DNA of 64,000 bases from Mytilus edulis (Eukaryota > Mollusca > Bivalvia > Mytilida > Mytilidae), in assembly GCF_963676685.1 (NCBI RefSeq), contig NC_092354.1, positions 30,536,193 to 30,600,192 on the forward strand, written 5' to 3'. The notes beneath the pieces are model-generated. The model was not told where the DNA came from, made no database searches, and saw nothing but the letters and a program-made list of their open reading frames with translations. Positions 44,714 through 56,214 of this stretch are shown here, piece by piece. Made by a program: the position numbers and the translations under genes. Every line of letters begins with the position of its first letter. Within the stretch, counting starts at the first letter, position 1.

Positions 44714-45195
44714 TTAAAGTTTAGATCTTTTTATTTTAAAGTCTGGATTTCTTTTTCACAGATACGTAAAGATTTCATCAATTCCCAGTGGATACTGGCC
44801 GGACCAGGCAACAGGTGATGGTAACTGGTTTTTAAATAACCACTCAGTTAAGACAGTATTTGACTTAACATCACACAGTGTAACAAGTTAAAGTTTAAAG
44901 ACAGCTGAGCGATTGCTGCAAAAAGAAGCAGATCCCGACAAGGTTTATTACAATACGTATATAAAGAAACACCCTCTTACATGCATGTCCACAGAGGACG
45001 AGGAACCAAGGGAGCGCAAAATTGCAAAGAAGATTGTCTTACCAGAAAAGACGGTTGTGTTTTTAAAGTTTTTAAAGTTTAGATCTTTTTATGTAAATGT
45101 CTAGATTTCTTTTTCACAGATACGTTAAGATATCATCAATTCCCAGTGGATACTGACCGGTCCAGGCAACAAGTGATGGTATCTGTTTTTTCAAC
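44714..45195 (+). repeat. Imperfect ~360-bp tandem duplication containing an exon-like frame
   Basis: AAGTTTAGATCTTTTTAT and CATCAATTCCCAGTGGATAC occur near 44,719/44,777 and 45,075/45,136, spaced by about 355-360. In the first copy the frame ERLLQKEADPDKVYYNTYIK, then HPLTCMSTEDEEPRERKIAK (about 44,906-45,070) is open and coding-like but unrecognised. The duplication suggests exon duplication followed by decay. Confidence 0.45.
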
Positions 45196-45582
45196 AGTAT
45201 AACACTCCTGTTTTTAGGATCAGAAGAATTTAGCAAGAAGTTATGATTAGCTGCATGTGTTCATCGCAACACTACATCTAATTCATTACATTGAATCTTT
45301 AAGTGTAACATGTGTATTCGTTTATATCTGTGAAATTAGTATAATAATGAACTGAAAACAGAGGATGAGGCTATCCAATTTATGTGTGCTGTCCGTACTG
45401 ACAGTATAGAATAGACAAGCCAATAACATTAAATCTGTAAGTGTAGTACTGTGTATTCAAAACCTCACCATAGAGTTATCCTATTTAGTTGGAAAAAAAA
45501 GTTGCAATCCTTCTCCACTGGTCTTATCAAGGATGCATATAAAGTCTGTATTTATTTTATAGTACAAAGTGCATTAAATGTT

Positions 45583-45756
45583 GACATATATTTTGATATA
45601 ATAGAATAATTATTGGTAATGACATATATTTTGATATAATAGAATATTTATTGGTAATGACATATATTTTGACATAATAGAATATTTATTGGTAATGACA
45701 TATATTTTGACATAATAGAATATTTATTGGTAATGACATATCTTTTGACATAATAG
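45583..45756 (+). repeat. 38-bp satellite, about 4.5 units
   Basis: Units GACATATATTTTGATATAAT plus AGAATATTTATTGGTAAT start at 45,583, 45,621, 45,659, 45,697 and 45,735. The array is broken at about 45,756 by a LINE fragment, and the rest of the last unit resumes at 46,210. Confidence 0.9.
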
Positions 45757-46209
45757 ATGAAATTCATTTTCTTCTTCAGTGCCACAAACTTTCAAATATT
45801 CGTTTCAACTTTTAAATGAAATAAAACAACGGTTTAAAATTTTTAGTGGTTTAGATATTAAATCACAATTTATTTGGCTAATGTCCTCTGAAGATACTTT
45901 CATACTCCAGAAACTCGGAGAATTATTGCAAAATTTATCTTCATTTAGGAAAGTTTCCTTAAATAATATATAGATATAGAAATGCCCAGTGACCCCCCCC
46001 CCCCCCCCCCCCCCCCTTATATTGTTAAACACTGTGCTTGTTGTATTCTTGTATTTATGTTGATATATATTTTTTGGTTTATTTTTCTTTTATAACATTG
46101 TGTCTTAATCATATTGAATCACTTGTAATCATTTGTATGTAATTAATGTTGATTGTTCTGCTCCTTGTGGGCGCTTTGATTAGCAATAAAATATATTTGA
46201 ATTTGAATT
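45757..46209 (+). mobile_element. 5'-truncated LINE 3' end inserted in the satellite
   Basis: An open frame at about 45,779-45,973 encodes the end of a reverse-transcriptase ORF (KSQFIWLMSSEDTFILQKLG, then LLQNLSSFRK). A 3' UTR follows, ending TGCTCCTTGTGGGCGCTTTG and a short ATTTGAATTTGAATTT tail. TAATAGA occurs on both sides (end of the satellite and start of the resumed unit), consistent with a target duplication of about 7 bp. A C tract of ~26 lies at 45,991-46,016. The terminal sequence and tail are typical of non-LTR elements with simple-repeat tails. Confidence 0.7.
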
Positions 46210-46286
46210 TAATAGAATATTTATTGGTAATGTAGTCCATGGTTAACCTTAATGAATACTCATTCTTTTCTGTTGGTTTGCTACAG

Positions 46287-46483
46287 ATTCTGTTTATGGC
46301 TGGTGCACTTGGTAGGCAAATCCAGCAGTACTCGGAAATTAAGCGATAGGGGTATGATATTTGCCTGCCCCCATGTCCATGCCAAGAAGGAGTTTAGCTC
46401 ACAAACTTTAAATGTTTTATGGATAAAGTTTAAAGCCAATTCAGTTCAAGTGAACCATGTTGAGCCATTGCTGAAAGTTAGAG
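46287..46483 (+). CDS. Candidate internal exon, unknown
   Basis: Acceptor GCTACAG and donor GAG|GTTAGT bound an open stretch that is richer in G+C: LWLVHLVGKSSSTRKLSDRG, then MIFACPHVHAKKEFSSQ and VNHVEPLLKV. No family recognised. It might belong with the RPA-like exon about 1 kb downstream on the same strand, but phase cannot be tested. Confidence 0.3.
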
Positions 46484-46489
46484 GTTAGT

Positions 46490-47449
46490 CTTTTCTATCA
46501 AATTTATAAAAAAAAAACTTGCTGTGTTTTTTTATACAGTATTCAATAAACTTTAACAATCTATATTCAGAAATTTTTGTTTCCTGGGGCAAATAATTGA
46601 GAGAAGAAAAGAAACAGCTTTACTTGCAAAGATTATTTGAATACTAAAATAATCTTTTCATCAAATAAATAAATATTTCCCTATGAGATTAATATTTTAA
46701 ACTTTAATGTGAAAATTACAAACATTTTAACATTCTGGAATAACAAAAAAGCCTTATATCCATTCAGTGGATTTTCATGAAAGCTGCACAGTTGACTAAA
46801 TGCATGGCTTTTTACTTGGAATTACAAAAAAAGTTATAGAGTTTTTGGATTGCTAGGTCCAGTTATCAGAAACCTTACCTTATTGGACATAACCTTAAAG
46901 ACATTGACAAAATACTTAAAAATATTAAGGTGCCTATACTTAATTCATAGAATTCCTCGAAAAATTTAAAACAATTTAAATCATTGGAAAGCTTCCGAGT
47001 TTCGATCTTTTCTGCTGATTAAATTTAATTCACTACATTCAGAAAGTCGATGAAGATCATACCATGTTTCATACATTTCGACTGCTTTTATTTCAACCCG
47101 CAAACAAATAACTTTTTATCATAAAATATTTTTGATGTGATCTGTATACTAGCAATTTAGTCACTATGTAATATTTGTGTTATTTATTTAATGTATATCA
47201 CATACATTTCTTGCATTCAACGTCTGATCCCTTTGATGAAATACAATAATCTGGTGAAACATATGACGACAAAATCACGATTTCAATTTCCTATACCATA
47301 TAATGACAACTTATGAATAAGATACTTTTTTTTATCTTTAACAAATTTTTTAGCTTTAAATTTGCGAGCATATTGTGTTCTAATATTTTGAATTGTGTAC
47401 ATAAAATAAATCTAGTATTTATGTTATATTTTATTTTAAAAATTTGCAG
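46490..47449. other. No gene; part of the 272-bp repeat
   Basis: About 47,030-47,215 matches part of the repeat at 41,430-42,300 (CAACCCGCAAACAAATAAC, GATGTGATCTGTATACTAGC). The remainder is AT-rich. Confidence 0.45.
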
Positions 47450-47769
47450 TTGTTCACAAGTGAGGATCCTCAGTTTGATGTATCAGATGATGAAATGAAC
47501 CCCACAAGTCCATGGTTGACATGTCATCAGGTACCATTGAAGCTTTCTTTGACATTGATCCTTACTTGTCATGTCCAAAGACCAGTTGTAATAATACAAA
47601 GTTAACAAGTGTACAGGGGGATGCTGATGAGGTGATCAAGATGCTTTGCAAATCTTGCAAAGGAATATTCAGAGGATCAGCATCAAACAGCTATGTGAGG
47701 GTCACAGTTTTGTTGCTGACTGGTAATGACCAGAAGAAGGTCACATTGTTTCGACCCCAAATTAAGTAG
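47450..47769 (+). pseudogene. RPA-like protein, zinc-ribbon (DBD-C-like) terminal exon
   Basis: After an acceptor (TTTGCAG) the sequence reads SEDPQFDVSDDEMNP in one frame. About 47,490-47,512 it continues in the next frame as MVDMSSGTIEAFFDIDPYLS, CPKTSCNNTKL, MLCKSCKGIFRGSASNSYVR and VTVLLLTGND, with TAG at 47,767. The C-x4-C ... C-x2-C ribbon between G-T-I-x-x-x-x-x-I-x-x-Y-x-x-C-P and a following beta-strand is the layout of the RPA large-subunit C domain. The frame change implies a one-base indel, or the true exon may start inside. It is a separate RPA-like remnant from those at 1.6 and 5.8 kb. Confidence 0.5.
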
Positions 47770-48640
47770 TTATTTGAGTCAAGAGGATTAGACTCTTAAT
47801 ATTGAATGGGACAAAACCAAAATGCTTATTTAATTCATAGATGGTATTCCGATTGTGGTAAAATACAGTTTAAGGAACAACACAGTTTCCAAACTTGTGT
47901 GTAAGCGCACATGTCAGTAACTTTCATATTGTATTTTGTTACTTGAAGTTTAAGCTCAATGCAATTTTAGAATAATCCTAGCTGTTTATTGATTTATAAG
48001 AAAATTATTGCATCCATTCAAAGTTGATGATTTATATTAACTTAATTTTTTTTAGTAAGTTAGGATGCATAACTGAGAAATTGTCAGAAGAATAACTTCT
48101 TAAATATGATAGATGTTTTATAGTTGTAAATCGAGTTTTAATTATGAACCTTGAACTAAAATCCTAAGATAAAAAGGGATTCCAAATTATAAATATTTCT
48201 TTTCTTAAAATTGAATCTTAAAGATAAGTGATGCAATACATTCCTTTTTTCATTAATCAAAGTACTGAAGTACTGAACATCAGAGGACCTCAAGTTGTGT
48301 TGAATTATTGATAAATGACAGGTGTTTATATTATACTTGCCGGACAGATATGTTCACCTTACAATAAAGTACAAATAATATAATTTGCTATGATATATAT
48401 ATATCATATCTGAGATACTGAATTGAACTAGGATACTTAACTTTGTGAATTATCAATGATTATGTGGTCAAATGAGAGCTGTTATATTGGCATTATGACC
48501 ATATAGTTGCACACATACACAAATAGTTAGCATATTACTTATAATAGAGAATCAACATAGCAAACAATTCTTCGAGTAGCTATATAGGCACTCACCAATG
48601 GTCACTGAACTGTGGTAAAGAGGTTTAAGACAATCATATT
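47770..48640. other. No gene seen
   Basis: AT-rich sequence with a small palindromic TA run near 48,392-48,410. Confidence 0.4.
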
Positions 48641-48880
48641 AAAACAGACAAATTGTAATATTTGAGCTAAAGATACCAGATGAACAGCAAACTCATAAAC
48701 CGAAAATAAACTTACAATTCCAATTGACTTAAACTAAAAAAGACATGCAGACAAATAAAAGTACACTTAAAACAACATAGAAAACTAAAGACTGAGCAAC
48801 AAGAACCCCACCAAAACTTGGGGGTGATCTCAGGTGCTCTGGATGGGTAAGCAGATCCTGCTCTACAAATGACATTTATT
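48641..48880 (-). repeat. Interspersed mussel repeat fragment
   Basis: Contains GCAACAAGAACCCCACCAAA and GGGTAAGCAGATCCTGCTC, a block I recognise from many mussel sequences. No gene. Confidence 0.55.
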
Positions 48881-48968
48881 AACAATGTTTGTTCATGTAG
48901 TATCCATGGCCAGGTCTTCTACTTTCTGGAACATTTAGCTTTTGGATCAATCACTAATGGAGTGGATG

Positions 48969-49540
48969 TTAAGGGGGCTCGCGGGTCTAAATATTTTTTT
49001 TAATTTTATATAAGATTTTGCTATTTTTTTCTATAAATGAACTTTATCTTATATCTAATAGAAAAATAAAATAAAAAAGAGGGGTCAACGATCATTTACG
49101 CTCACAATCTGCATTCGAAAAAAGCATACATTTTTGTAAAGGTGCTTTTTTTCTGTTGACCTAATAGGAGAAAAAGAGGTAATATCAAAATAAAAGAAAG
49201 AACCTTATTACAGAAATCGCTTAAATTTTACAATTATTTAGTTTATGTATAGCTTATTTGAAACAATTAATAAAAAATATAGGTCATCGATGAGTAAAAA
49301 AAGATATTTTAATTTTAATGCCAAAATATAACATTTTTTCACCAAAGGGAGATAATTTAGAGCTTTTTCAATGATACAAACATTTCAAAAGTCATTTGGG
49401 CCGAACAGAATCGATTTTTTGGGTAAATTTTTGTATCATATCATAAAGTAATAACTTATAGTGTAATGAATAGAATTTGTTATGAAAAAAACAAATATTT
49501 AATTTTTAGCCGAAATTTTTGTACCCGTGAGCCTCCTTAA
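48969..49540. mobile_element. TTAA-flanked MITE (572 bp)
   Basis: TTAA at 48,969 is followed by GGGGGCTCGCGGGT. At the right, ACCCGTGAGCCTCC is followed by TTAA at 49,537-49,540. The inner 14-bp ends match as inverted repeats at 12 of 14 positions. TTAA duplication is the rule for piggyBac-type elements, so this is probably a non-autonomous relative; the ends do not begin with the usual CCC. A second, apparently partial copy starts at 58,306. No coding sequence. Confidence 0.65.
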
Positions 49541-51800
49541 CACAGCAATGTTACTATCCCTTATTCTAGATTTGTGTTGCAGTCAACAAAAACTTTTTTA
49601 ATGTTCATAAATAGCTTCACTGAGTTATCTTGGTTTTATTGCAACACTGAGTCAATCATTTGTCAATTATATTTAAAAAAAAAAAAGAATCTGCAGCTAT
49701 ACATGTACTGTACATTGTAGGGTCTGTTTTCTAATTATTAAATGATTCATTGTAAATATTACAATGTATAGTATGTAGATAGCCTTTCGCTAATGATGTT
49801 TTTTTTGTTAATTGAATTTCACAACATCTGAATAGTTTTTCAGCTGTTAGTCTTTTTTTACTTTGTTCTGGATTTAATACTATGAATACCACTGGTTTAA
49901 GCAATGAGAAAATTTTGCACCACACATATAGATCACAACTACCATATGAATGTGTTGGTCCTTAGTAAGAAGCATGTAAAACAGGGCTTGTAATTTTTTG
50001 GTGTATATCTTGATTTTCCGTTTGTACATTGATGTGGCCCTTAGTTTTCTTGTATGTATTGTTTAACATTTGTCATTTCATGGCTATTTCTTACTGATGT
50101 ATGTACATGTATAGTTTTTTCTGATTGTAAAAGTGTTGTATGGTAAGCTTTATTTCTTTTTTTTGTCATTTTGTATAGGGCTGGTGTCTGATTACCAGAT
50201 TACCAATCATACCACCCTTTTCATTTCTTTTTTTTATGAATTATGACAACGGTTTGGTGTTAATTTTCATTTATGTATGTACTGTACATGTAACCATATA
50301 AAACAGAATATATACATGTATAATTTCATTCCATCATTACTATTGGTCATTGATGGTATAAATTTATCATTAGTTTAATTAGTTTAAACATATTTTATTG
50401 TCCAAACACATTGACAATAGGATTAGACACAAGTTTTGCAACTTAGAACGTCTTCTCCATTACATACAAATAATAAATAACCGAACAAAAATGTTCATTA
50501 ATGTTAAATGTGAAAGAGCTATCTTCTAACAGATACTTAGTATATAATATGGTTATTATTGTGAAACCACTGATTCAAAGGACAAGTTTCACTTCTTGTC
50601 CAAAATGGCCTAAAATATAAACTTTAACATAAAGCTCCAAAAAGTTCACAATCTTGTTTCTGAGAAATGGGTATATTTCTAAAGTCTTAAAGCTCAATAA
50701 ATCAGTTCTTTTCATAAAAGTACATTTTATGTTCCAAATTTTGTCAAAATATGATGATTTTGGGCAATTTTCAGACCCAAAAGCTTTAAGCCTATAAGAA
50801 AAAAGATTTGGCCACCACCTATAGACCTACCATCCAAAATGTTTTGTGACCAAAAGAATCCAAATCTGATATATATAATTCATCAATATAAAAACTTTTT
50901 GGATCTTGAATGGCAGCCAAGTTTAATTATGCCAACAACAATTAAAGTTTTACCATAGTTATCTGTGGTATAATTTTTACAATTATTCAATAGTTTTGTT
51001 GTGTATGATTTACAAAAAGAAAAATAGAGATGGCAAGACCTGAAGAAGGACGACTGATTTTATTAAGTGACATATGAACAACAGAGTCAGTGAGGGGCCA
51101 CTAAGCTAAACTGCCCGCTTTGCACCAGCCAATATAAAAGAATGCCTAGGGTGGGAATCGAACCCACATACACCAACTCTGTTGTCCCTATATTTATAAA
51201 TTGTATAAATTGGTTAAAATTTAATTATTAATTAATACATGAAAATATCTATAGATTGATACTCAGATTGTAGTCTCATAGGCTCCAATGTACAGCTACA
51301 TGAATAGACCGCGTAAGAGTGTTTAAAATTGCTAAGGCAGACTTTTGGGGGAGGAAGGAGCTGAAGTCATGCCCTTTTCGAGGAGCTCCATGTATGGTAA
51401 ATGCGTAGTCCTTTTTTATACATAGTTTTACCCAAAATGATGACTTGCTAGACCCCTCCCCCTTTAAAACTCCTGGATTCTCATCCAATTTGATAGAAAT
51501 CTAAACTGTTTTAAAACAAGGTTGTTTAAGTAATAACAATTATGTTTGGGAATTAAAAATAGAAAGGTTCCTTTAAATGTTGCTGAACATTTTGTTTGAA
51601 TTATCTAGAATATACATGTACATGTACATGTGGTTTTAATCGTGGACATTTTAAATTCATGTTAACTTATGCGTGACTTGGGCTTCTGGTACAAATTAAA
51701 ACATGGAATTATTCATGCAAACTCACAGAAAGATTCTTGAGATTTAAATTTCCACAGTATAATAAATAAACAAAAACATTAAACATTTTAAACATTTAAC
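49541..51800. other. No gene; one repeat with a B-box-like motif
   Basis: Near 51,070-51,190 a repeat contains, on the - strand, GGGTTCGATTCCCACCC, a perfect B-box-like sequence. No A box is at tRNA distance upstream, so it is not a tRNA gene. Elsewhere the sequence is AT-rich with no supported exon. Confidence 0.45.
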
Positions 51801-51812
51801 ATACTAAAATTT

Positions 51813-52968
51813 ATGATAAAAGAGATGATTTTTCATTTCCTATCGTTACCTATCTCATTTTTAGATCAAGATGTTCCCTTGTCACCATCTTACGATGTTT
51901 ATATATCTCAACTAATACGATTCTCTTGTGTATGTAACAATGTTTTAGATTATAACGCGAGAAAATTATGTATTACTGAAAAATTATTACACCAGGGTTA
52001 TCCATATCACAAACTAGTTCAAACATTTACTAAATTTTATCAGCTGTATAAGGACATTATTCGTAAATATATCTCAACATGCAGACTTCTTATACGTTCA
52101 GGTATTTTACATCCAATTTTTTATGGAAATATTCTTCATAAAGCACAAAGGTGTCAGTATTCACCTCAGAAACTAACAAAACCTTTGAATAGACTTATTA
52201 AGAAGGGACATAGTAACGATACTGTTATCATGTCATTAAAGATTGCATATTTTGGCTTTAATATTGATTCACTTATAGGGTCTTTGCATTGGAACTAAAC
52301 ACATTTATTAAAAAAAACAGTTGTTGGCATGATACTGGTTATGTTCTTCTCACATATGTTATGATGGTATGATACTTAACCCCTAACAGGAAGGATTGTG
52401 CTTGATATTCATATGATGAAATCATAATCTTTCAGTCATTTTTATTGAAGTCTGGAGCTGGCATGTCAGTTAACTGCTAGTAGTCTGTTGTTATTTATGT
52501 ATTTACAGTATTGTTCAATGTCATTTTGTTTATTTTCTATGGCTACATCAGACTCGGACTTCTCTTGAACTGAATTTTAATGTGCATATTGTTATGCATT
52601 TACTTTTCTACATTGGCTAGAGGTATAGGGGGAGGGTTGAGATCTCACTAACATAACACCCAACACACCCCCCCCCCCCCCTGCATTTTTGCGCCTGCCT
52701 CAAGTCAGAAGCCTCTGGCCTTTGTTAGTCATGTATTATTTTAATTTTGGTTTCTTGTGTACAATTTAGAAATTAGTATGGCGTTCATTATCACTGAACT
52801 AGTATATATTTGTTTAAGGGGCCAGCTGAAGGATGCCTCCAGTTGCTTGAATTTCTCACTACTTTGAAGACCTGTTGGTGACCTTCTGCTGTTGTTTTTT
52901 TTTTGGTCAGGTTTTTGTCTCTTTGACACATTCCCCGTTTCCATTCTCAATTTTAACATTTTGATAAA
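51813..52968 (+). mobile_element. Mussel retroelement 3' portion: RT C-terminal region and 3' UTR
   Basis: The frame 51,813-52,298 (161 codons, open) encodes DQDVPLSPSYDVYISQLIRF, RKLCITEKLLHQGYPYHKL, VQTFTKFYQLYKDIIRKY and SLKIAYFGFNIDSL. This is the conserved region downstream of the polymerase motifs in a reverse-transcriptase family common in bivalves and corals. It is followed by a long 3' UTR (for example GTCTGGAGCTGGCATGTCAG, GCTAGAGGTATAGGGGGAGG, CATTATCACTGAACTAGTAT). The end GTCTCTTTGACACATTCCCC matches the fragments at 12,917, 15,793, 25,492, 37,442 and 57,730. The polymerase core is absent, so it is 5'-truncated. The exact clade is uncertain. Confidence 0.65.
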
Positions 52969-53540
52969 ATAAAATAATACACTAACCCTTTGCAATGTTG
53001 CAGTTCAACTTTTAATTTGGGGTTCTGGAAAATGCTAAAAATATCTCTTGCAGTCATATGCAGGGTTTGTCTCAAAAAAGATGTGGTAAGTTTACTCATG
53101 CAGAATCCCAATATCGCTCTCATTGGTATAAATAGCCACATGTGTGCTCAAATAACCATTTAGATTAGTCTCAAAATTGATATATATCTAACTCAAATTT
53201 TAATCATAAATGTAAGTGATCATATTTGCTCAATTTGTGATCTCATGGGTGCTCGTTGTGAAAGTTAACTAATTGTATTTGCTCAAGTACTCATGTATGC
53301 GTGAACAAATGTCTAATTCAAATACCTAAAATTTTACATGGATATGGTTACACAACTTAATAATTTTGGCAATACATGTACATGTCACAAGGAAGACTTA
53401 CAAAACAGAACAGTTAATCTATATGTATACCTCTAAAACTGTAAGGATTCTCCAAATATATTTAGAGGCTAGTAAATGGTATGGACAACGCCACTAATTG
53501 TAATTCAGTAAATGTGATTTACCCAAATTCTGACTTTCAG
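52969..53540. other. No gene seen
   Basis: AT-rich sequence with several loosely repeated TTTGCTCAA motifs at 53,140-53,290 but no clear array. Confidence 0.35.
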
Positions 53541-53552
53541 TGTAAAATAAGA

Positions 53553-54251
53553 ATCCGGGTCCGTTCGCGCCCATTCACGTTCGCACCCACCCATGTTCAC
53601 CCCCTTTCACTTTCGCACCCTACATGTTCCACCCAATTTTATTCGGTTTTGTGTTTAATAACTTTGTAAATCAAGTTTTGGCAAGTGTATTCCTTTGAGT
53701 ATGTTTGTTGTCATTATCTCAAAATAAAGTGAGACAGCATTTCTTTTTGTGTTGAATAAATCTTTATCATGTTTTGGATAGTGAATTGTTAAAAAGAACC
53801 AACCTTCTAAATAAAGTGAGATTCTGTTTACGTTTTATTTTGTGTTCAATAACTCTTCCTCATGTTTTGGTTAGTGTATTGCTATAACTTTGTTTCATTG
53901 ACTTGTTTCAAAATAAATTGAATTTCTGACTACGTTTTTTTGGGGGTGTTGAATTTTTTTTTAATCATGTTTTGATTATAATAGTGTATTGTTATATTTT
54001 ATTGTTTCATTGTTTCAGATCAAAGGGACCAAGCTGTTTTTGTGTTTTTCATTTAAAATCTTCAATATTTTACTCATACCAAGCCAAATACATTCAATTA
54101 AAGCAATTTAAAACAACAATCATGATTTTCCAATTATTCTACTGGAATTTGATTAAAATTGGGCTCAAACGTGTAGAGTGCGAACGGACCTTGGGTGCGA
54201 ACGTGCGAGGTGCGAACGTGTAGGGTGCGAAAGTGTATTGGGCCTGATACC
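53553..54251. mobile_element. DNA element with TTCGCACCC subterminal repeats and a 12-bp target duplication
   Basis: Flanked by TGTAAAATAAGA at 53,541-53,552 and 54,252-54,263. The left end (ATCCGGGTCCGTTCGC) and the reverse complement of the right end (GGTATCAGGCCC, then CACTTTCGCACCC) are imperfect inverted repeats. Each is followed by several TTCGCACCC-type units in inverted orientation. The centre (about 53,640-54,020) has three to four diverged ~110-bp tandem copies around TTTTGTGTTxAATAA and TCATGTTTTGGxTAGTGxATT. No coding sequence. The long target duplication points toward a Mutator-type MITE, but this is uncertain. Related ends are at 1,714, 20,992 and 33,562. Confidence 0.65.
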
Positions 54252-54479
54252 TGTAAAATAAGACTTTTACAAGCAAGAGTCATAATTCACACTAAAAAAA
54301 ATCCATCTCTATTGGAAGAATAAGAAGTCGAAGATTCTCTAAATATTACATAAAATACAATTATTTCAAACAATAATTATATATAAGAATTACTTACAAA
54401 TTCATTAACAAAATCCGCTTTTTTTGTTGTCAAGGTGTCAACGTATATATTTGTTCCACCTAACAGAAGTTCCAGTGGA

Positions 54480-54580
54480 AACTTTATTATAAACAATGTC
54501 ATAATACCTGTACAGTATACTGCTCTTTTAGGGCGTCTTTGATTGACAATAAAAATATTGTATTGTATTGTATTGTACCT
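54480..54580 (+). repeat. LINE 3' tail with (ATTGT)n
   Basis: CTGCTCTTTTAGGGCGTCTT, then GATTGACAATAAAAATATTG, is followed by TATTG pentamers. This is the 3' end of a non-LTR retrotransposon with a simple-repeat tail; no coding part remains. Confidence 0.5.
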
Positions 54581-54614
54581 GATGGAACAAATATTCTATA
54601 CTATTTATTCCGTT

Positions 54615-54742
54615 AGCTTGAAGCTTGTAGCATAACAGTATAACCATATTATTACTCCCAATAAGTGGAGGTGTGCCTTTATTGGCAGAAGTTAGACAGA
54701 TACAGTTAGGAACATCTACTGTTATGCTACAAGCTTCATGCT
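54615..54742. repeat. 26-bp inverted repeat (fold-back), 76-base spacer
   Basis: Arms 54,615-54,640 and 54,717-54,742 are reverse complements with one mismatch; the arm core is GAAGCTTGTAGCATAACAGT. The spacer and right-arm start (54,641-54,722) are repeated directly at 55,139-55,220. Confidence 0.8.
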
Positions 54743-55220
54743 AAAAGATATCAACTTTTAGACATTCAAACTAAACCTAGAACTGTTAGAAAGCTTGCAA
54801 AGTAGAATGTTCGCATCTTGGTACTGCCCACAATCCCATGTTTTTATACTTTTAGATCTCAATATACCTACTAATTTCATATTTTCTAGCCCTGCTTAAA
54901 GTTAAAGTGTAAATAATTATATCCTTCTAAAGAGACATTAATCTTAAGTTAGTGGATACAGTGTGTTGTAATTATATCATACTAAAGAGACATTAATCTA
55001 GTGGATACAGTGTGTTGTATATAATTTTTTTTTTTTTTTTTTATTGGTGGAGGACTTTAGAACAGATATATATTATTTACCTTTTTTTTTTTTTTTTTAT
55101 ATAAATAATCCGTGTATATATATATTCTTGGTGGAGGATAACCATATTATTACTCCCAATAAGTGGAGGTGTGCCTTTATTGGCAGAAGTTAGACAGATA
55201 CAGTTAGGAACATCTACTGT
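54641..55220 (+). repeat. 82-bp direct duplication 498 bp apart
   Basis: ACCATATTATTACTCCCAAT ... ACAGTTAGGAACATCTACTG occurs at 54,641-54,722 and again, apparently exactly, at 55,139-55,220. Between them lie a ~55-bp tandem duplication (CTAAAGAGACATTAATCT...GGATACAGTGTGTTG at 54,932-55,020) and T tracts. Confidence 0.85.
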
Positions 55221-56214
55221 AACATTTATTCCTGAGGAAATAATATTCCAGTATAGTTTTTCCCTTTGGGACTTATATTATGAAGGAACTTCTATTCCGT
55301 GACAAAGGGACATAATTATTCAAATATACTAATGCAAGTAACTAAGTCGGAGAAGGAGCGAAAATCCGAAACAGTACCTTAAAAAACAGAAAATAGTTCC
55401 ACGTGTGTATCCCATGTGATCAATCTACTTGTTATTTACGAAGAAAAGAAATTTAACTTAAAAAATTGTTGAGATCTTTAAAAAAAACAAATTGTTGCAT
55501 TAAAGAATACAAAGAAAGTTCTCTTATCTTTAAGCGCCTTGCAGGTTCTTGTTACTCCTACCCAATCTGCTGGTATTTTCAAAATGGCTGCGGGGGACGC
55601 GGCCTGAAAAATTATTTTAATATTGATCAATATTGTGTCAGATTAAATATTCCTGTTTTTGCTATGTTAACATGATAGACAAATATGCTACAAACGGTTT
55701 AAAGATGTTACTCTAAAGCAAATAATTGAAATACAATTACCTTTCTGTGTGTAATTGCGTGAATTGATTTACTCTTGTTCATCTTCAAGCTCGCTCTTGC
55801 TCACTTGATGAATATGCATTCGTGGTATTCATCCGCAACAACAATTTTTCGGTATATCATTGATATTGAAGATCGTATGATTAATATACGAATATTTTTA
55901 ACGACAAAACATTTTCATATTATAAATTTGCATTTAGAAAAATCAAAAAATCTGAGTATCCATTGAAAACATGAATTTAAAAGAAGCGACAAGGAATTTT
56001 ATTCTGCACTATAATGTCCGCGGATTCGGTTATTTTCCCAACACTAATTATATATGCATTTCTTTGATCTTTGCCGATCTTTGAAAAGTAGGCGATGGCA
56101 ATACACCCGAGGCCCCTGAGGGGCCTCTGATGTAAAAATTGATTTCTATAGATTTCTATGAAACATCAAAGATTCTTTCTATGCTAGTATTATATGTCTG
56201 TGTTTCAAAAGTAA
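55221..56214. other. No gene seen
   Basis: AT-rich sequence; a small palindrome GAGGCCCCTGAGGGGCCTC lies at 56,109-56,127. Open frames are short and have no coding character. Confidence 0.4.

Noticed and set aside
51140-51180. Possible tRNA gene (GGGTTCGATTCCCACCC on the - strand)
   Set aside because: Only the B-box part is present; no A box at the right distance and no cloverleaf.
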